NCBI GenBank assembly: GCA_964577935.1
Contig: CAZOAJ010000023.1
Span: forward strand, 1-26,620
Direction of reading: 5' to 3'
Length of the DNA stretch: 26,620 nt
From: JABDGV01 sp964577935
Lineage (GTDB): Bacteria; Chlamydiota; Chlamydiia; Chlamydiales; FEN-1388
Shown here: piece after piece, positions 1 through 8,168 of the stretch
Layout: every line of letters starts with the position of its first letter
Position numbering within the stretch: position 1 is the stretch's first letter
Program-made: the position numbers and the translations under genes
Notes under the pieces: model-generated
What the model was told of the DNA's origin: nothing
The model's database searches: none
The model's input: only the letters and a program-made list of their open reading frames with translations

Positions 1-223
1 CGCCTTTCTTCTTTTCTTGAGAGGGCTCATCGCACCTTTCTTTGCGAGCATAGTCGGTAATGTAGAATCCGCTTCCCTGAAAAGAAAGACCGACCTTGCT
101 GAATTTGCGTTGGAGAGTTGGTTGTTTGCATTCTGGGCACATAGTTTGTGCTCTATCCGCTACTTTGTGAGCTATATCGAAGCTTTTTTGACAGTTAGGG
201 CAATAATATTCGTAGATGGGCAT
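1..223 (-). CDS. FmdB-family zinc ribbon protein (3' end outside window)
   Basis: The reading frame starts at an ATG (221-223) with the typical FmdB opening MPIYEYYCPNC. It has two cysteine pairs, CPNC at residues 8-11 and CPEC at 29-32, spaced as in the FmdB/CxxC zinc ribbon domain, followed by a conserved-looking GSGFYITDY segment. About 74 residues are visible and the gene runs off the left edge, so no stop codon is seen. FmdB proteins are small putative regulatory proteins of poorly defined function. The gene lies downstream of groEL on the same strand, but an intrinsic terminator separates them, so co-transcription is probably weak. The ribosome binding site is not strong. Confidence 0.85.
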   Translation of the reverse strand, partial: MPIYEYYCPNCQKSFDIAHKVADRAQTMCPECKQPTLQRKFSKVGLSFQGSGFYITDYARKERCDEPSQEKKKG

Positions 224-250
224 ATCTCATACCGTGGTAAATGAAGAGAA

Positions 251-290
251 AATAAAACTCCCTAAAGGATTTTAGTCTTTTAGGGAGTGT
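251..290 (-). terminator. Intrinsic terminator of the groESL operon
   Basis: A ten-base perfect stem, ACTCCCTAAA (257-266) with TTTAGGGAGT (279-288), lies 35 bases past the groEL stop. Read on the minus strand the stem is followed by a T-rich tract (TTTATTTTC). On the plus strand there is no T-run, so the terminator works for the minus strand. Confidence 0.85.
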
Positions 291-324
291 CTTATGAGCT
301 AAGAGAGATTGCGATAAGCGTCGG

Positions 325-1998
325 TTAGAAATCACCCATATCCATACCGCCCATGCCGCCCATTCCCATACCACCCATACCACCCATTCCGCCCATTCCT
401 TGAGCCATAGCAGGAGCTGCTTTTTTGGGTTTCTCGGTGATCATGCATGCGGTTGTTAAGAGAAGGGATGCTACCGAGGCTGCGTTGATGAGGGCAGTTT
501 TAGTAACCAGAACAGGATCGATAACTCCAGCTTTAACCAGGTCGCAAAACTCATCTGTTAAGCCGTTGTATCCATGAGCTCCTTTGGCTTCATAAATCTT
601 TTCGGCAACAAGCTGTCCCTGCTTTCCGCAGTTATTGGCTATTGCTGTTGCAGGCTCAAATGCAGCCTTTCGGATGATTTGAACGCCGATGTCTTCATCG
701 TGGTTCATCTTGAGATTCTCAAGGCATTTGACTGCGCGTAAGATTGCAACTCCGCCGCCTGGGACGATGCCTTCAGCGACAGCCGCTCTAGTTGCATGGA
801 GGGCGTCTTCAACGCGAGCTTTTTTCTCTTTCATCTCTGTTTCAGTTGCAGCACCTACGTTGATGACAGCAACGCCGCCTACAAGTCTTGCAAGGCGCTC
901 TTCAAGCTTTTCTCTTTCGTAAGAAGATGTTGAATTTGCAATCTCTGCTTTGATTTGAGCAACGCGTTGGCTGAGCTCGATTTCGCTTCCTTGTCCGTCA
1001 ATAATTGTAGTCTCATCTTTTGAGATCTTCACCAATTGAGCGGATCCGAGCGAGTCGATAGATGCATCTTCAAGACGAAGTCCTACTTCTTCGGAAATGA
1101 AGGTGGCGCCGGTTAAGATAGCGATATCTTGAAGGACTGCTTTCTTTCGGTCTCCAAAGCCTGGAGCTTTTACAGCCGCTACAGGAAGGCCTGCTTTGAT
1201 CTTGTTGACTACGAGGGTTGCAAGAGCTTCACCATCGACATCTTCAGCTATGATGAGGAATGGCCTTTGGCCATTTTGCATCACTTTTTCGAGAAGAGGA
1301 ACAATATCTTTCGCAGTTGAAATCTTTTTGTCTGTTACCAGGATAAAAGGATTGTTAAGCTCTACCTTCATCGTTTCTCCATTCGTGATGAAGTAGGGAG
1401 AAAGATATCCCTTATCAAATTGCATCCCTTCAACAACATCGAGTGTTGTTTCAATGCTTTTTGCTTCCGAGACAGAAATGATACCATCTTTGCCCACTTT
1501 TTCCATCGCTTCAGCAATGATTGCACCGATTTCTGGGTCATTGTTTGCAGAAATCGTTGCGATTTGACGGATCTCTTCAGTGGTGCTTACGGGCTGAGCA
1601 AGCTTTGAAAGCTCTTCAACAAGAGTTTCAACAGCTTTCTCGATACCGCGCTTGATGCTCATCGGATTTGTTCCCGATGTCACATTCTTCAAGCCGAGCT
1701 GGAAAATCGCTTCCGCTAGAACAATAGCTGTTGTGGTCCCATCGCCTGCAATATCAGATGTTTTTGATGCCACCTCTTTAACGAGCTGAGCGCCCATATT
1801 TTCGAACTTATCTTTCAGTGTGATCTCTTTTGCTACCGTCACACCATCTTTTGTGGAAAGAGGAGCGCCAAAGCCTTTATTGATCACGACATTTCGTCCT
1901 TTGGGCCCTAAAGTGACCTTAACAGCCTTTGCAAGAGTTTTAACCCCTTTGGCCAAAGAGCGCATTGCTTCTTCATTGAATTGGAGCAGTTTTACCAT
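325..1998 (-). CDS. groEL: Chaperonin GroEL (60 kDa)
   Basis: This is the ATP-dependent chaperonin subunit that forms the double-ring folding chamber with GroES. The 557-residue product matches the family over its full length: TLGPKGRNV near residue 30, the nucleotide-binding GDGTTTA around residues 86-92, VGGVAVINVGAATETE, and GGGVAILRA. The C-terminus is the flexible Gly-Gly-Met repeat tail of canonical GroELs, ending in MDMGDF. That tail suggests a genuine chaperonin rather than one of the diverged extra GroEL paralogues of chlamydiae, which usually lose it. The start is supported by AGGAAG upstream of the ATG. groES ends 29 bases upstream and the two form an operon controlled by the CIRCE element at 2419-2445. 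Confidence 0.98.
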   Translation of the reverse strand: MVKLLQFNEEAMRSLAKGVKTLAKAVKVTLGPKGRNVVINKGFGAPLSTKDGVTVAKEITLKDKFENMGAQLVKEVASKTSDIAGDGTTTAIVLAEAIFQLGLKNVTSGTNPMSIKRGIEKAVETLVEELSKLAQPVSTTEEIRQIATISANNDPEIGAIIAEAMEKVGKDGIISVSEAKSIETTLDVVEGMQFDKGYLSPYFITNGETMKVELNNPFILVTDKKISTAKDIVPLLEKVMQNGQRPFLIIAEDVDGEALATLVVNKIKAGLPVAAVKAPGFGDRKKAVLQDIAILTGATFISEEVGLRLEDASIDSLGSAQLVKISKDETTIIDGQGSEIELSQRVAQIKAEIANSTSSYEREKLEERLARLVGGVAVINVGAATETEMKEKKARVEDALHATRAAVAEGIVPGGGVAILRAVKCLENLKMNHDEDIGVQIIRKAAFEPATAIANNCGKQGQLVAEKIYEAKGAHGYNGLTDEFCDLVKAGVIDPVLVTKTALINAASVASLLLTTACMITEKPKKAAPAMAQGMGGMGGMGGMGMGGMGGMDMGDF

Positions 1999-2027
1999 AG
2001 TAGAGCTTCCTTTCTATATCGGGGTCG

Positions 2028-2324
2028 TTATACAAGTACGCCTAAGATGTCATCTTCGCGGAGGATGAGCAGTTCTTCATCTTGATCGGCGTTTGATTTT
2101 TTCACTTCTGTCCCACCATAGTTGCTGAAAAGCACTCGGTCGCCAATTTTCACAGAAAGTTTTTGTGTTTGACCATCTTCATTGGTAGTTCCAGGACCAA
2201 CAGCAATGACTTCGCCTTCTTTGGGCTTCTCTTGTGCTGTGTCAGGGAGAAGGATTCCACCTTTGGTCGCTTTTACCTTTGAACGGCGAACTAATACGCG
2301 GTTTCCGAGAGGTTGAATATTCAT
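2028..2324 (-). CDS. groES: Co-chaperonin GroES (10 kDa)
   Basis: GroES caps the GroEL chamber as a heptamer. The 98-residue product shows the family pattern: IQPLGNRVLVRR at the N-terminus, the mobile-loop region with GGILLPD, EGEVIAVGPG, and VLFSNYGGTEVK, ending with an acidic ILREDDILGVLV segment. The reading frame is open to 2468, but the extra N-terminal residues cover the operator and promoter and do not resemble GroES. I therefore chose the ATG at 2322-2324, preceded closely by a GGATGGAAG purine stretch. An ATG three codons upstream (2331-2333) is a less likely alternative. It is co-transcribed with groEL. Confidence 0.96.
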   Translation of the reverse strand: MNIQPLGNRVLVRRSKVKATKGGILLPDTAQEKPKEGEVIAVGPGTTNEDGQTQKLSVKIGDRVLFSNYGGTEVKKSNADQDEELLILREDDILGVLV

Positions 2325-2413
2325 AACTTCCATCCGATTGAAAATGATTTTTAAAGTTCTATTAGTGAAGGATTCTAGAGATCCGATCTTTTTTAGGTCA
2401 ATGGGAACAGAGT

Positions 2414-2445
2414 ATTTTTTAGCAGACTTGTAGTGAGAGTGCCAA
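2414..2445 (-). promoter_or_regulatory. groESL promoter with CIRCE operator (HrcA site)
   Basis: Read on the minus strand, TTGGCACTC is separated by exactly nine bases from GTCTGCTAA (2419-2445). The CIRCE consensus is TTAGCACTC-N9-GAGTGCTAA; the halves match it at 8/9 and 7/9 positions. The first six bases, TTGGCA, also form a plausible -35 element, with a weak A-rich -10 (TAAAAA) 18 bases on. HrcA bound here would block the promoter, as in known chlamydial and other bacterial groESL operons. The -10 assignment is uncertain. The element begins 12 bases past the end of the preceding gene. Confidence 0.85.
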
Positions 2446-2457
2446 TTTATTTGGATA

Positions 2458-3750
2458 TTAGGGTCCATATTCGGGAAAGAGGTATTTTTTGCGAGCTGTC
2501 ATGAATCCCTTCATTTCCTTTTCATGAATTGCTTTGAGTCCATTAAATGGGGAAGTTGAGGTATTCAACAGATTCCACACTTTGTCTGTTCCACAGATTT
2601 TTGCAAAAAAATCTTTTCGAAGTACAGAAGCTTTTAGTCCTTGTCTTACCCGTGTGGGATAAAGACTTTTTAAGCAGTCGAGAATATGCCAACAGGTAGT
2701 AACAGGTCGAATGGTTGTCGGTTGGTCAATCAGGATAAGAGCCCCTTGACAGAGTGTTCCCGCGTACCTACCTGCAAATGGCTTATAGCGGATTGGGGCA
2801 AAGCGAAGGCCTGGAAGCGATCGACTTTTAAGTTTGTTCACAAAAGCTTCAGCATCTATCCAGGGAGCAATAATAAGTCGAAAGGGAATAGTGTTATTAA
2901 CTCCAGTGTTGACGAGCTGGAGCTCTCCAAGTATTCCTGTAATGCCATAGCAGCATGCAGCTGCAGGATCGGGAATGTAGGGGCTTGTTGGGATCCATGG
3001 AAGGCCTGTCGAGGGAAAGCTCATGGTTCTTTTCCATCCCTTCATAGGAACGACAAGCAGGTTGCACTTGACGTTATACTCTCCATTAAAATAGCGGGCT
3101 AATTCTCCAACGGTCATTCCATGCACGTAGGGTATTTTGAGGTATCCTACAAAGGATCGATATTGAGTTTCTAAAAGGGGCCCATCTACCGTGAGTCCTC
3201 CAAGTGGATTTGGTCGGTCTAAAACAATTACTTGGATATTTCGTTTTGCGGCTTCTTCCATCACATAAAAGAGGGTCGATATATAGGTGTATGATCTACA
3301 TCCTATGTCTTGAATATCGAAGATGATGACCTCTATTCCTTTGAGCATCTGTTCGGTCGGCCTTCTATTCTCTCCATACAGGCTGTGGACTGGAATTCCT
3401 AAATGCTTTTGATTCGCTACGATTTCACCTGCAGGAACGACTCCAAAGATTCCATGTTCCGGTGCAAAGAGAGCTGATAGCGTGTAGTTGTATTCGGTCT
3501 CTTTTTTCTTCAGGTAGCAAGCTGTGCTTTCGAGGGTTTTGAGTACGCCTGTTTGGTTTGTGACAAGTCCAATTTTTTTGCCCTTGAGTTGAAAGACAAA
3601 AGGTTCTTGCAAGATTCGCTCTGCACCAACTTCAACGGCTGTATGAGTGTGCGCTGAGAACGCTTTACCTGGGAGAATAAAAATGACCAAGGTTATAAGG
3701 AGCTTGAAAGGAAAAACAATACTCAAAAGTGCACGACAATTTCTATTCAC
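2458..3750 (-). CDS. Secreted NamZ/DUF1343 exo-beta-N-acetylmuramidase
   Basis: The 430-residue product matches the DUF1343 family, whose characterised member NamZ removes terminal N-acetylmuramic acid from peptidoglycan fragments. Family segments seen are GLVTNQTGV, FAPEHGIFG, EVIIFDIQDIGCRSYTY, VLDRPNPLGG and YIPDPAAACCYG. The frame is open further upstream, but a GTG at 3748-3750 with AAGGA 11 bases ahead gives a good signal peptide: a basic start (MNRNCR), a hydrophobic core, and cleavage after AFSA near residue 33. The protein is therefore expected in the periplasm, perhaps in peptidoglycan turnover. It is divergent from pcrA. Family confidence is high; the substrate is inferred from the family. 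Confidence 0.87.
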   Translation of the reverse strand: MNRNCRALLSIVFPFKLLITLVIFILPGKAFSAHTHTAVEVGAERILQEPFVFQLKGKKIGLVTNQTGVLKTLESTACYLKKKETEYNYTLSALFAPEHGIFGVVPAGEIVANQKHLGIPVHSLYGENRRPTEQMLKGIEVIIFDIQDIGCRSYTYISTLFYVMEEAAKRNIQVIVLDRPNPLGGLTVDGPLLETQYRSFVGYLKIPYVHGMTVGELARYFNGEYNVKCNLLVVPMKGWKRTMSFPSTGLPWIPTSPYIPDPAAACCYGITGILGELQLVNTGVNNTIPFRLIIAPWIDAEAFVNKLKSRSLPGLRFAPIRYKPFAGRYAGTLCQGALILIDQPTTIRPVTTCWHILDCLKSLYPTRVRQGLKASVLRKDFFAKICGTDKVWNLLNTSTSPFNGLKAIHEKEMKGFMTARKKYLFPEYGP

Positions 3751-3914
3751 GATACAATCATTCCTTAAATTATCGAGGTAGTCTCTATTATGAAATAGCA
3801 GGTATACTGCATTTCTTAAACTCGAACTCAAGTAACTCACGTTCCGCAAAATCTGACCATCTCTTTTGCGTAACATGGGTCAGTAAATTCTATTTTTGGA
3901 AGATAGCAAAGACT

Positions 3915-6170
3915 ATGACTGTTGCAAAAGACATATTACAGGCAGGAGAGTTACCAGAGAAGTCTCCTGATTCGATAAACTCTTTTTCGAGTCCTCTTCT
4001 GAAAAGCGCTATTGACAAAGAGCTTCGTTCTTTGAATTCCTATCAGCAGGAAGCGGTTCTTCATAAAGATGGTCCCTTGCTTGTCGTTGCGGGTGCAGGA
4101 TCTGGAAAGACCAAGGTTGCGACGGTACGGATCGCAAAGCTTATTGAATCGGGAGTTCCTCCTGAACAGATTATTGGAGTGACCTTTACGAATAAAGCTG
4201 CACGAGAAATGAAAGAGCGAGTTCACAACCTCGTTGGCTGCTCAGTCGTCATTTCAACGTTCCACAGTCTTGGATTAAAAATTTTACGTGAATCTGCACA
4301 TCATATCGGGTATGGCGCGAATTCTCTTGTCTATGATGCAGATGACAGTTTAAGAGCTTTAAAACTCGTTCTCAAGGAGCTTTCAATTCCCGATGATGAT
4401 GCAGCCCTTTATGAGAAAAGTATCTCAACCTTGAAAAATAGGCTTGTATCTCCCTCGAGCGAGCAGCTTGGTAAAAACATCGAAAACGCGCGCATTTTGT
4501 CGGTGTATGAACGCTACAGCGCTCTTTTAAAGAGATCAGGAGCTTTTGATTTTGACGACCTTCTCTTTTTGCCTGTTCTCTTATTTAGAAGCTGTCCGGA
4601 AGTTCTTAAAGAATACCAGGAGAGATGGAAGTATCTTCTTGTTGATGAATATCAAGATACAAACTACGCCCAGTCAGTGCTTGTCTCTTATTTAGCAGGA
4701 ACGCAGCAGAATGTCTTCGCTGTCGGCGATCCCGATCAGTCCATTTATTCCTGGAGAGGGGCTGATATCGGAAATATTTTACGATTTCCTTCTGAATACG
4801 AAGATTCAAAGCTCGTTCGTCTCGAGGAAAATTACCGAAGTACGCAGGCGATCCTTACGGCTTCAAACTATCTGATTGAGCATAACAAGGGCCGGATCGA
4901 AAAACGTCTTTGGAGCAAGAAAAATGAGGGCGAATCTGTAGTCCTTTACTGCGGAAAAACAGAGCGTCAGGAGTCTGAGTTTGTAGCATCTGCTATCGAA
5001 GAGTATATTGAAAATGGGTATTTGCCTGAAGAGATCGCTGTCCTCTTTAGAACAAATGCGCAATCGCGGGCGTTGGAAGATAGCTTTCTTGAACGAAGAA
5101 TCCCCTATCATATCTATGGAGGTATCTCTTTCTACCAAAGGAAAGAGGTGAAGGATATCTTAAGTTATCTACGCCTTGTGCTGCAGCCGAAAGATTCATT
5201 AGCATTTGCAAGGGCTATTCAGGCGCCTAAACGAGGTTTAGGCGGGCAATCGATCTCCAAGATCGAAACCCTTGCCGTTCAACTCGGGCTCTCATTTCAT
5301 GAGGTAGTTCGAAAAATTCTTGCAGGTGAGCTTTCAGTCTCTTTTGGAACAAAGCAGAAGCAGGCTCTTGAATCGTTTGCAACGACTCTTGATTTGATAG
5401 CTGCGGCACAAGAGTCCGGCATTGGCGGATGTATTGACGCTGTCGTCTTCGATGGTGGATATCTCAAATCTCTTGAGAGCGATAGTGAGACATACCAGGA
5501 GAAAGCAGAGATTGTTAGCGAACTTGTTGCAAAAGCTCACGAGTGGGACCGCTTGAAGAAGGGGCCTCCGCTCCAATTTCTTGAGGAAGTGACGTTAAAC
5601 CAGGCAACCGATGAGCAAAAAGAGAGCTCTTGCTTTCTGATGACGATCCATAATGCCAAAGGGCTTGAGTTCAAGATCGTTTTTGTTGTGGGGCTTGAGG
5701 AAGATATTCTTCCCCATATCAATTCCAAGAAAACTCTCGATGGCATTGAAGAGGAGCGGCGTTTGCTCTATGTTGCAATGACACGTGCCAAAGTTCGACT
5801 TATTTTGACGTGCAGTGAGACTCGGCTCCTCTGGGGCGGCTTCCGTTCGATGCGTCCCTCTCAGTTTCTGTACGAAATTCCAAAGCAGTACCTACATCTT
5901 GTGAAAAATATTGATGCGCTCTTTTCCAAAAATGAGCTTTATCAATCTTCCTCCAAATCTTCATCGTCAAAAACCTTTGCCACCGCAAAGGCGCCTGCTC
6001 CGTCAGAGCTTGAGGTTGGGCAAATCGTTATGCATACCTACTTCGGTGTCGGCAGGATCGAAAAGCGAATAGAGTCTCCGGACGGCATAATCTATCAAGT
6101 ATATTTTAGCGGAGATGGCTCGCGCAAAAAAATACTTGGAACGCTTGGCCTCTTGAGTCCTGTTGCTTAA
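3915..6170 (+). CDS. pcrA: ATP-dependent 3'-5' DNA helicase PcrA/UvrD
   Basis: This is a superfamily 1A helicase for excision repair and removal of obstacles from DNA, 751 residues, close to the usual PcrA length. Visible motifs in order: Q-motif region (40-48), Walker A GAGSGKT (60-66), FTNKAAREM, DEYQDTN (Walker B, about 244), GDPDQSIYSWRG (about 271), ENYRST, TIHNAKGLEF, and EERRLLYVAMTRAK. The C-terminal ~50 residues (VGQIVMHTYFGVGRIE...) form the Tudor-like tail that PcrA/UvrD use to contact RNA polymerase. The frame is open to 3729, but that extension overlaps the divergent gene and looks non-helicase, so I used the ATG at 3915; its ribosome binding site is weak. A decaying copy of the last ~280 bases lies at 7796-8073. 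Confidence 0.95.
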   Translation: MTVAKDILQAGELPEKSPDSINSFSSPLLKSAIDKELRSLNSYQQEAVLHKDGPLLVVAGAGSGKTKVATVRIAKLIESGVPPEQIIGVTFTNKAAREMKERVHNLVGCSVVISTFHSLGLKILRESAHHIGYGANSLVYDADDSLRALKLVLKELSIPDDDAALYEKSISTLKNRLVSPSSEQLGKNIENARILSVYERYSALLKRSGAFDFDDLLFLPVLLFRSCPEVLKEYQERWKYLLVDEYQDTNYAQSVLVSYLAGTQQNVFAVGDPDQSIYSWRGADIGNILRFPSEYEDSKLVRLEENYRSTQAILTASNYLIEHNKGRIEKRLWSKKNEGESVVLYCGKTERQESEFVASAIEEYIENGYLPEEIAVLFRTNAQSRALEDSFLERRIPYHIYGGISFYQRKEVKDILSYLRLVLQPKDSLAFARAIQAPKRGLGGQSISKIETLAVQLGLSFHEVVRKILAGELSVSFGTKQKQALESFATTLDLIAAAQESGIGGCIDAVVFDGGYLKSLESDSETYQEKAEIVSELVAKAHEWDRLKKGPPLQFLEEVTLNQATDEQKESSCFLMTIHNAKGLEFKIVFVVGLEEDILPHINSKKTLDGIEEERRLLYVAMTRAKVRLILTCSETRLLWGGFRSMRPSQFLYEIPKQYLHLVKNIDALFSKNELYQSSSKSSSSKTFATAKAPAPSELEVGQIVMHTYFGVGRIEKRIESPDGIIYQVYFSGDGSRKKILGTLGLLSPVA

Positions 6171-6214
6171 GAAGCTTTAATAATGGCCCTTTTTCCTGTA
6201 GGTTGTTGCTTGAA

Positions 6215-6243
6215 TTGAAAGGTCAAACCAAAGATGGTATAAT
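6215..6243 (+). promoter_or_regulatory. Promoter of first ~435-residue paralogue
   Basis: TTGAAA (6215-6220) and a perfect TATAAT (6238-6243) are separated by 17 bases, close to the housekeeping sigma consensus. The ATG follows 21 bases later, implying a very short leader. Both elements and the spacer length are conserved in the duplicate at 8118-8146. Confidence 0.7.
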
Positions 6244-6264
6244 TAAAGAAAAAATTGGTCATCT

Positions 6265-7566
6265 ATGGCATCCGTTAAACCTCCTTCAAGGCAGGACTTT
6301 TTTCTTCAGGAGACAAAAGGTGGACTCCGAGCTGTCCCATTGAAGTGGTATCATCGCATTGCAAAGCTTTTACCTCCTTGGTCGGGGATCTATGGTTCAG
6401 GCAAGGTTCATCTTCTCGTCAAAAATGAATTAGCTAAAATCGAAAAATTGAAAACGAGTGCTGAGAGGTTGAAAGCTCTTTCGCAGCTTAAAGTGACTGT
6501 CGAGACAGTAAAAGATTCTCATCGATATGTAAAAAAGATTGGTTCATTAGCAAATAAAAATTTTGCAAAAGTTCTTGGTGAAATCGATATGGCGAAACTC
6601 GATGAAGAAGCCAAGGGGTTATCCCTTGAGTCCTTGCTTAACAGCATCGAACGCAAGGATACTGACCAAGAAAAATACAAGAGCGCGCTTAAAGAGCTAA
6701 TTGAGAAAGAACGAGCAACAGTTAAAACAATACTTACCGAGAATGCCCCTCTTTTTGAGAAATTCGTAAAGATCCAAACAGAACAAGATCAAAACAGTAC
6801 TTACCGAGAATTGATTAATGAAGTCCGAAGGAAAATCATTGAAACAAAAAAGGATGAAATTGAAGCGCTGATGACCAGGGCAGATCAAGCTGTGTCAAAT
6901 GATGAGTTGAAGGAAATAACTGCTAATGTTCTTCAAGGCGAATACACTGATCCTGAAAAGCAATTTCTAAAGGATGCTGATAGAGGGGTAGTCTACAGCT
7001 TAGAGAATAGGGGTTCAGTTACGAAGAAGTTAGAGGCGCCCCAAGGGCTCGAAAACGATGAGATAAAAGGTAAATATTTAGAAAGTTTGATTAATCAGTT
7101 CAATGCGGTCTTCATGAAAGATGAGGACCCTTGGCGTGCTCTTGCTTTAACATTAGCATCCCAAACGCCACTCAACGCGATAGGTATAACTCTCCAGCAG
7201 GAAACAACTCAGCGCTTTGCTGATAGCGAACGCTCTTCTGGCCAAGGGGATTCTCTTTTGTATATCGCAAGTGTTCAAAAAAAACCCATAGAGCTTACTC
7301 TTGTGCGAAATGAAGAGGGCAAGATTGGTTCAATTAGTCTAAAAACTTCAATCTGGAACCCGATATATTGGACTTCTGTTACCCAATCCAAAGAAATGAA
7401 CCTTAAGGCACAAACGGGTGAATCGTTCGATAAGAGTGGTCTAGTAGGCTATATTAAAACTAATGTTGAAATGAGCGTTAAGCTTGAAGCGACACAGGAA
7501 AGTAATCAAATCCCTATCGTTACCGAGCTTAAGATGAATCGAAAATTAGAAGAGATTAGTTCATAG
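6265..7566 (+). CDS. Unrecognised protein, tandem paralogue 1
   Basis: I do not recognise the family of this 433-residue protein. It starts MASVKPPSRQDFFLQ and has no signal peptide or clear membrane segment, so it is probably cytosolic or exported by a route not visible here. Residues ~50-230 are rich in Lys, Glu and Leu and look helical or coiled-coil. The C-terminal third looks more mixed, with IELTLVRNEEGKI and SLKTSIWNP conserved in the paralogue. By eye, about 90% of the first ~105 residues match the paralogue at 8169, falling to much less in the middle. There is no good Shine-Dalgarno sequence, but the start is fixed by conservation of the ATG between copies. Its own promoter lies directly upstream. 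Confidence 0.85.
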   Translation: MASVKPPSRQDFFLQETKGGLRAVPLKWYHRIAKLLPPWSGIYGSGKVHLLVKNELAKIEKLKTSAERLKALSQLKVTVETVKDSHRYVKKIGSLANKNFAKVLGEIDMAKLDEEAKGLSLESLLNSIERKDTDQEKYKSALKELIEKERATVKTILTENAPLFEKFVKIQTEQDQNSTYRELINEVRRKIIETKKDEIEALMTRADQAVSNDELKEITANVLQGEYTDPEKQFLKDADRGVVYSLENRGSVTKKLEAPQGLENDEIKGKYLESLINQFNAVFMKDEDPWRALALTLASQTPLNAIGITLQQETTQRFADSERSSGQGDSLLYIASVQKKPIELTLVRNEEGKIGSISLKTSIWNPIYWTSVTQSKEMNLKAQTGESFDKSGLVGYIKTNVEMSVKLEATQESNQIPIVTELKMNRKLEEISS

Positions 7567-7652
7567 TTTACATCACACAACCTACATCGATTTAGAGAAG
7601 TTATGAAAAATCAAGTTTATTTTAGTTGTAATTGTTTCTTGCTAAATAATGA

Positions 7653-7790
7653 CTAATTAAAACTTGAAAAACAGAGCATGTGTGTTGTGAGGCTATCGTT
7701 TGCTTAGTCGTGAGGTGCTTGTCTATCCGTTTCTTGAACTATTGCAGTGTGTTGAATAAGTTGAGAGTCGAAGTACTTAAATTCTTTAGG
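7653..7790 (-). pseudogene. Truncated 3' end of the 284-residue protein gene
   Basis: On the minus strand this matches the last ~46 codons of the gene at 9563-10417 (remnant PKEFKYFDSQLIQH against intact PKEFKHFDPQLLHH). An internal TAA in the remnant replaces the GAA codon after DRQA.H, shortening the frame, and the 5' part is absent beyond 7790, where pcrA-derived sequence begins. It has no start codon or promoter of its own. It marks one side of the tandem duplication junction. Confidence 0.85.
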
Positions 7791-7795
7791 GCTAT

Positions 7796-8073
7796 CTACA
7801 TCTTGTGAAAAATATTGATGCGCTCTTTTCCAAAAATGAGATTTATCAATCTTCCTCCCAATCTTCATCATCAAAAACCTTTGCTGCCGCAAAGGCGCCT
7901 GCTCCTTCAGAGCTTGAGATTGGGCAAATCGTTATGCATACCTACTTCGGTGTCGGCAGGATCGAAAAGTGAATGGAGCTCCGGATGGCATAATCTATCA
8001 AGTATATTTTAGCGGCGGTGGCTCGCCTAAAAAAATACTTGGGACACTTGGCCTCTTGAGTCCTGTTGCTTAA
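7796..8073 (+). pseudogene. Decayed 3' end of pcrA
   Basis: This copies the last ~280 bases of pcrA (5892-6170), about 95% identical by eye. It is non-functional: a Cys/Arg-region CGA has become TGA shortly after GVGRIEK, and one base is lost just after it (AGTCTCCGG against AGCTCCGG). No helicase domain precedes it. It carries along the intergenic region that supplies the promoter for the second paralogue. Confidence 0.9.
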
Positions 8074-8117
8074 GAGGCTTTAATAATGGCCTTTTTTCCT
8101 ATAGGTTGTTGCTTGAA

Positions 8118-8146
8118 TTGAAAGGTCAAACCAAAGATGGTATAAT
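8118..8146 (+). promoter_or_regulatory. Promoter of second ~435-residue paralogue
   Basis: TTGAAA (8118-8123), 17 bases, TATAAT (8141-8146), identical in layout to the promoter at 6215-6243. The A-tract between -10 and ATG is slightly longer, so the leader differs by two bases. Confidence 0.7.
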
Positions 8147-8168
8147 TAAAGAAAAAAAATGGTCGTCT

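Larger units (their letters stand above)
5892..7790. repeat. Tandem duplication unit A, copy 1
   Basis: Copy 1 runs from within the pcrA 3' end, through the first ~435-residue paralogue gene, to a truncated minus-strand 3' end of the gene intact at 9563-10417. It lines up with copy 2 (7796-9710) in the same order and orientation. Similarity is very high in the pcrA tail, promoter and first ~500 coding bases, and lower in the middle of the paralogue gene. Confidence 0.88.

Noticed and set aside
325..1998. GroEL as a diverged chlamydial paralogue
   Set aside because: It sits in an operon with groES and CIRCE and keeps the Gly-Gly-Met tail and nucleotide-binding motifs, so it is the main chaperonin.
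2686..3102. 138-codon plus-strand open frame inside the NamZ gene
   Set aside because: It lies wholly antisense to a strong family match and shows no protein-like pattern.
7704..7892. 62-codon minus-strand open frame at the duplication junction
   Set aside because: It is a chance fusion of antisense pcrA tail with the truncated repeat-protein end; no promoter or start signal.
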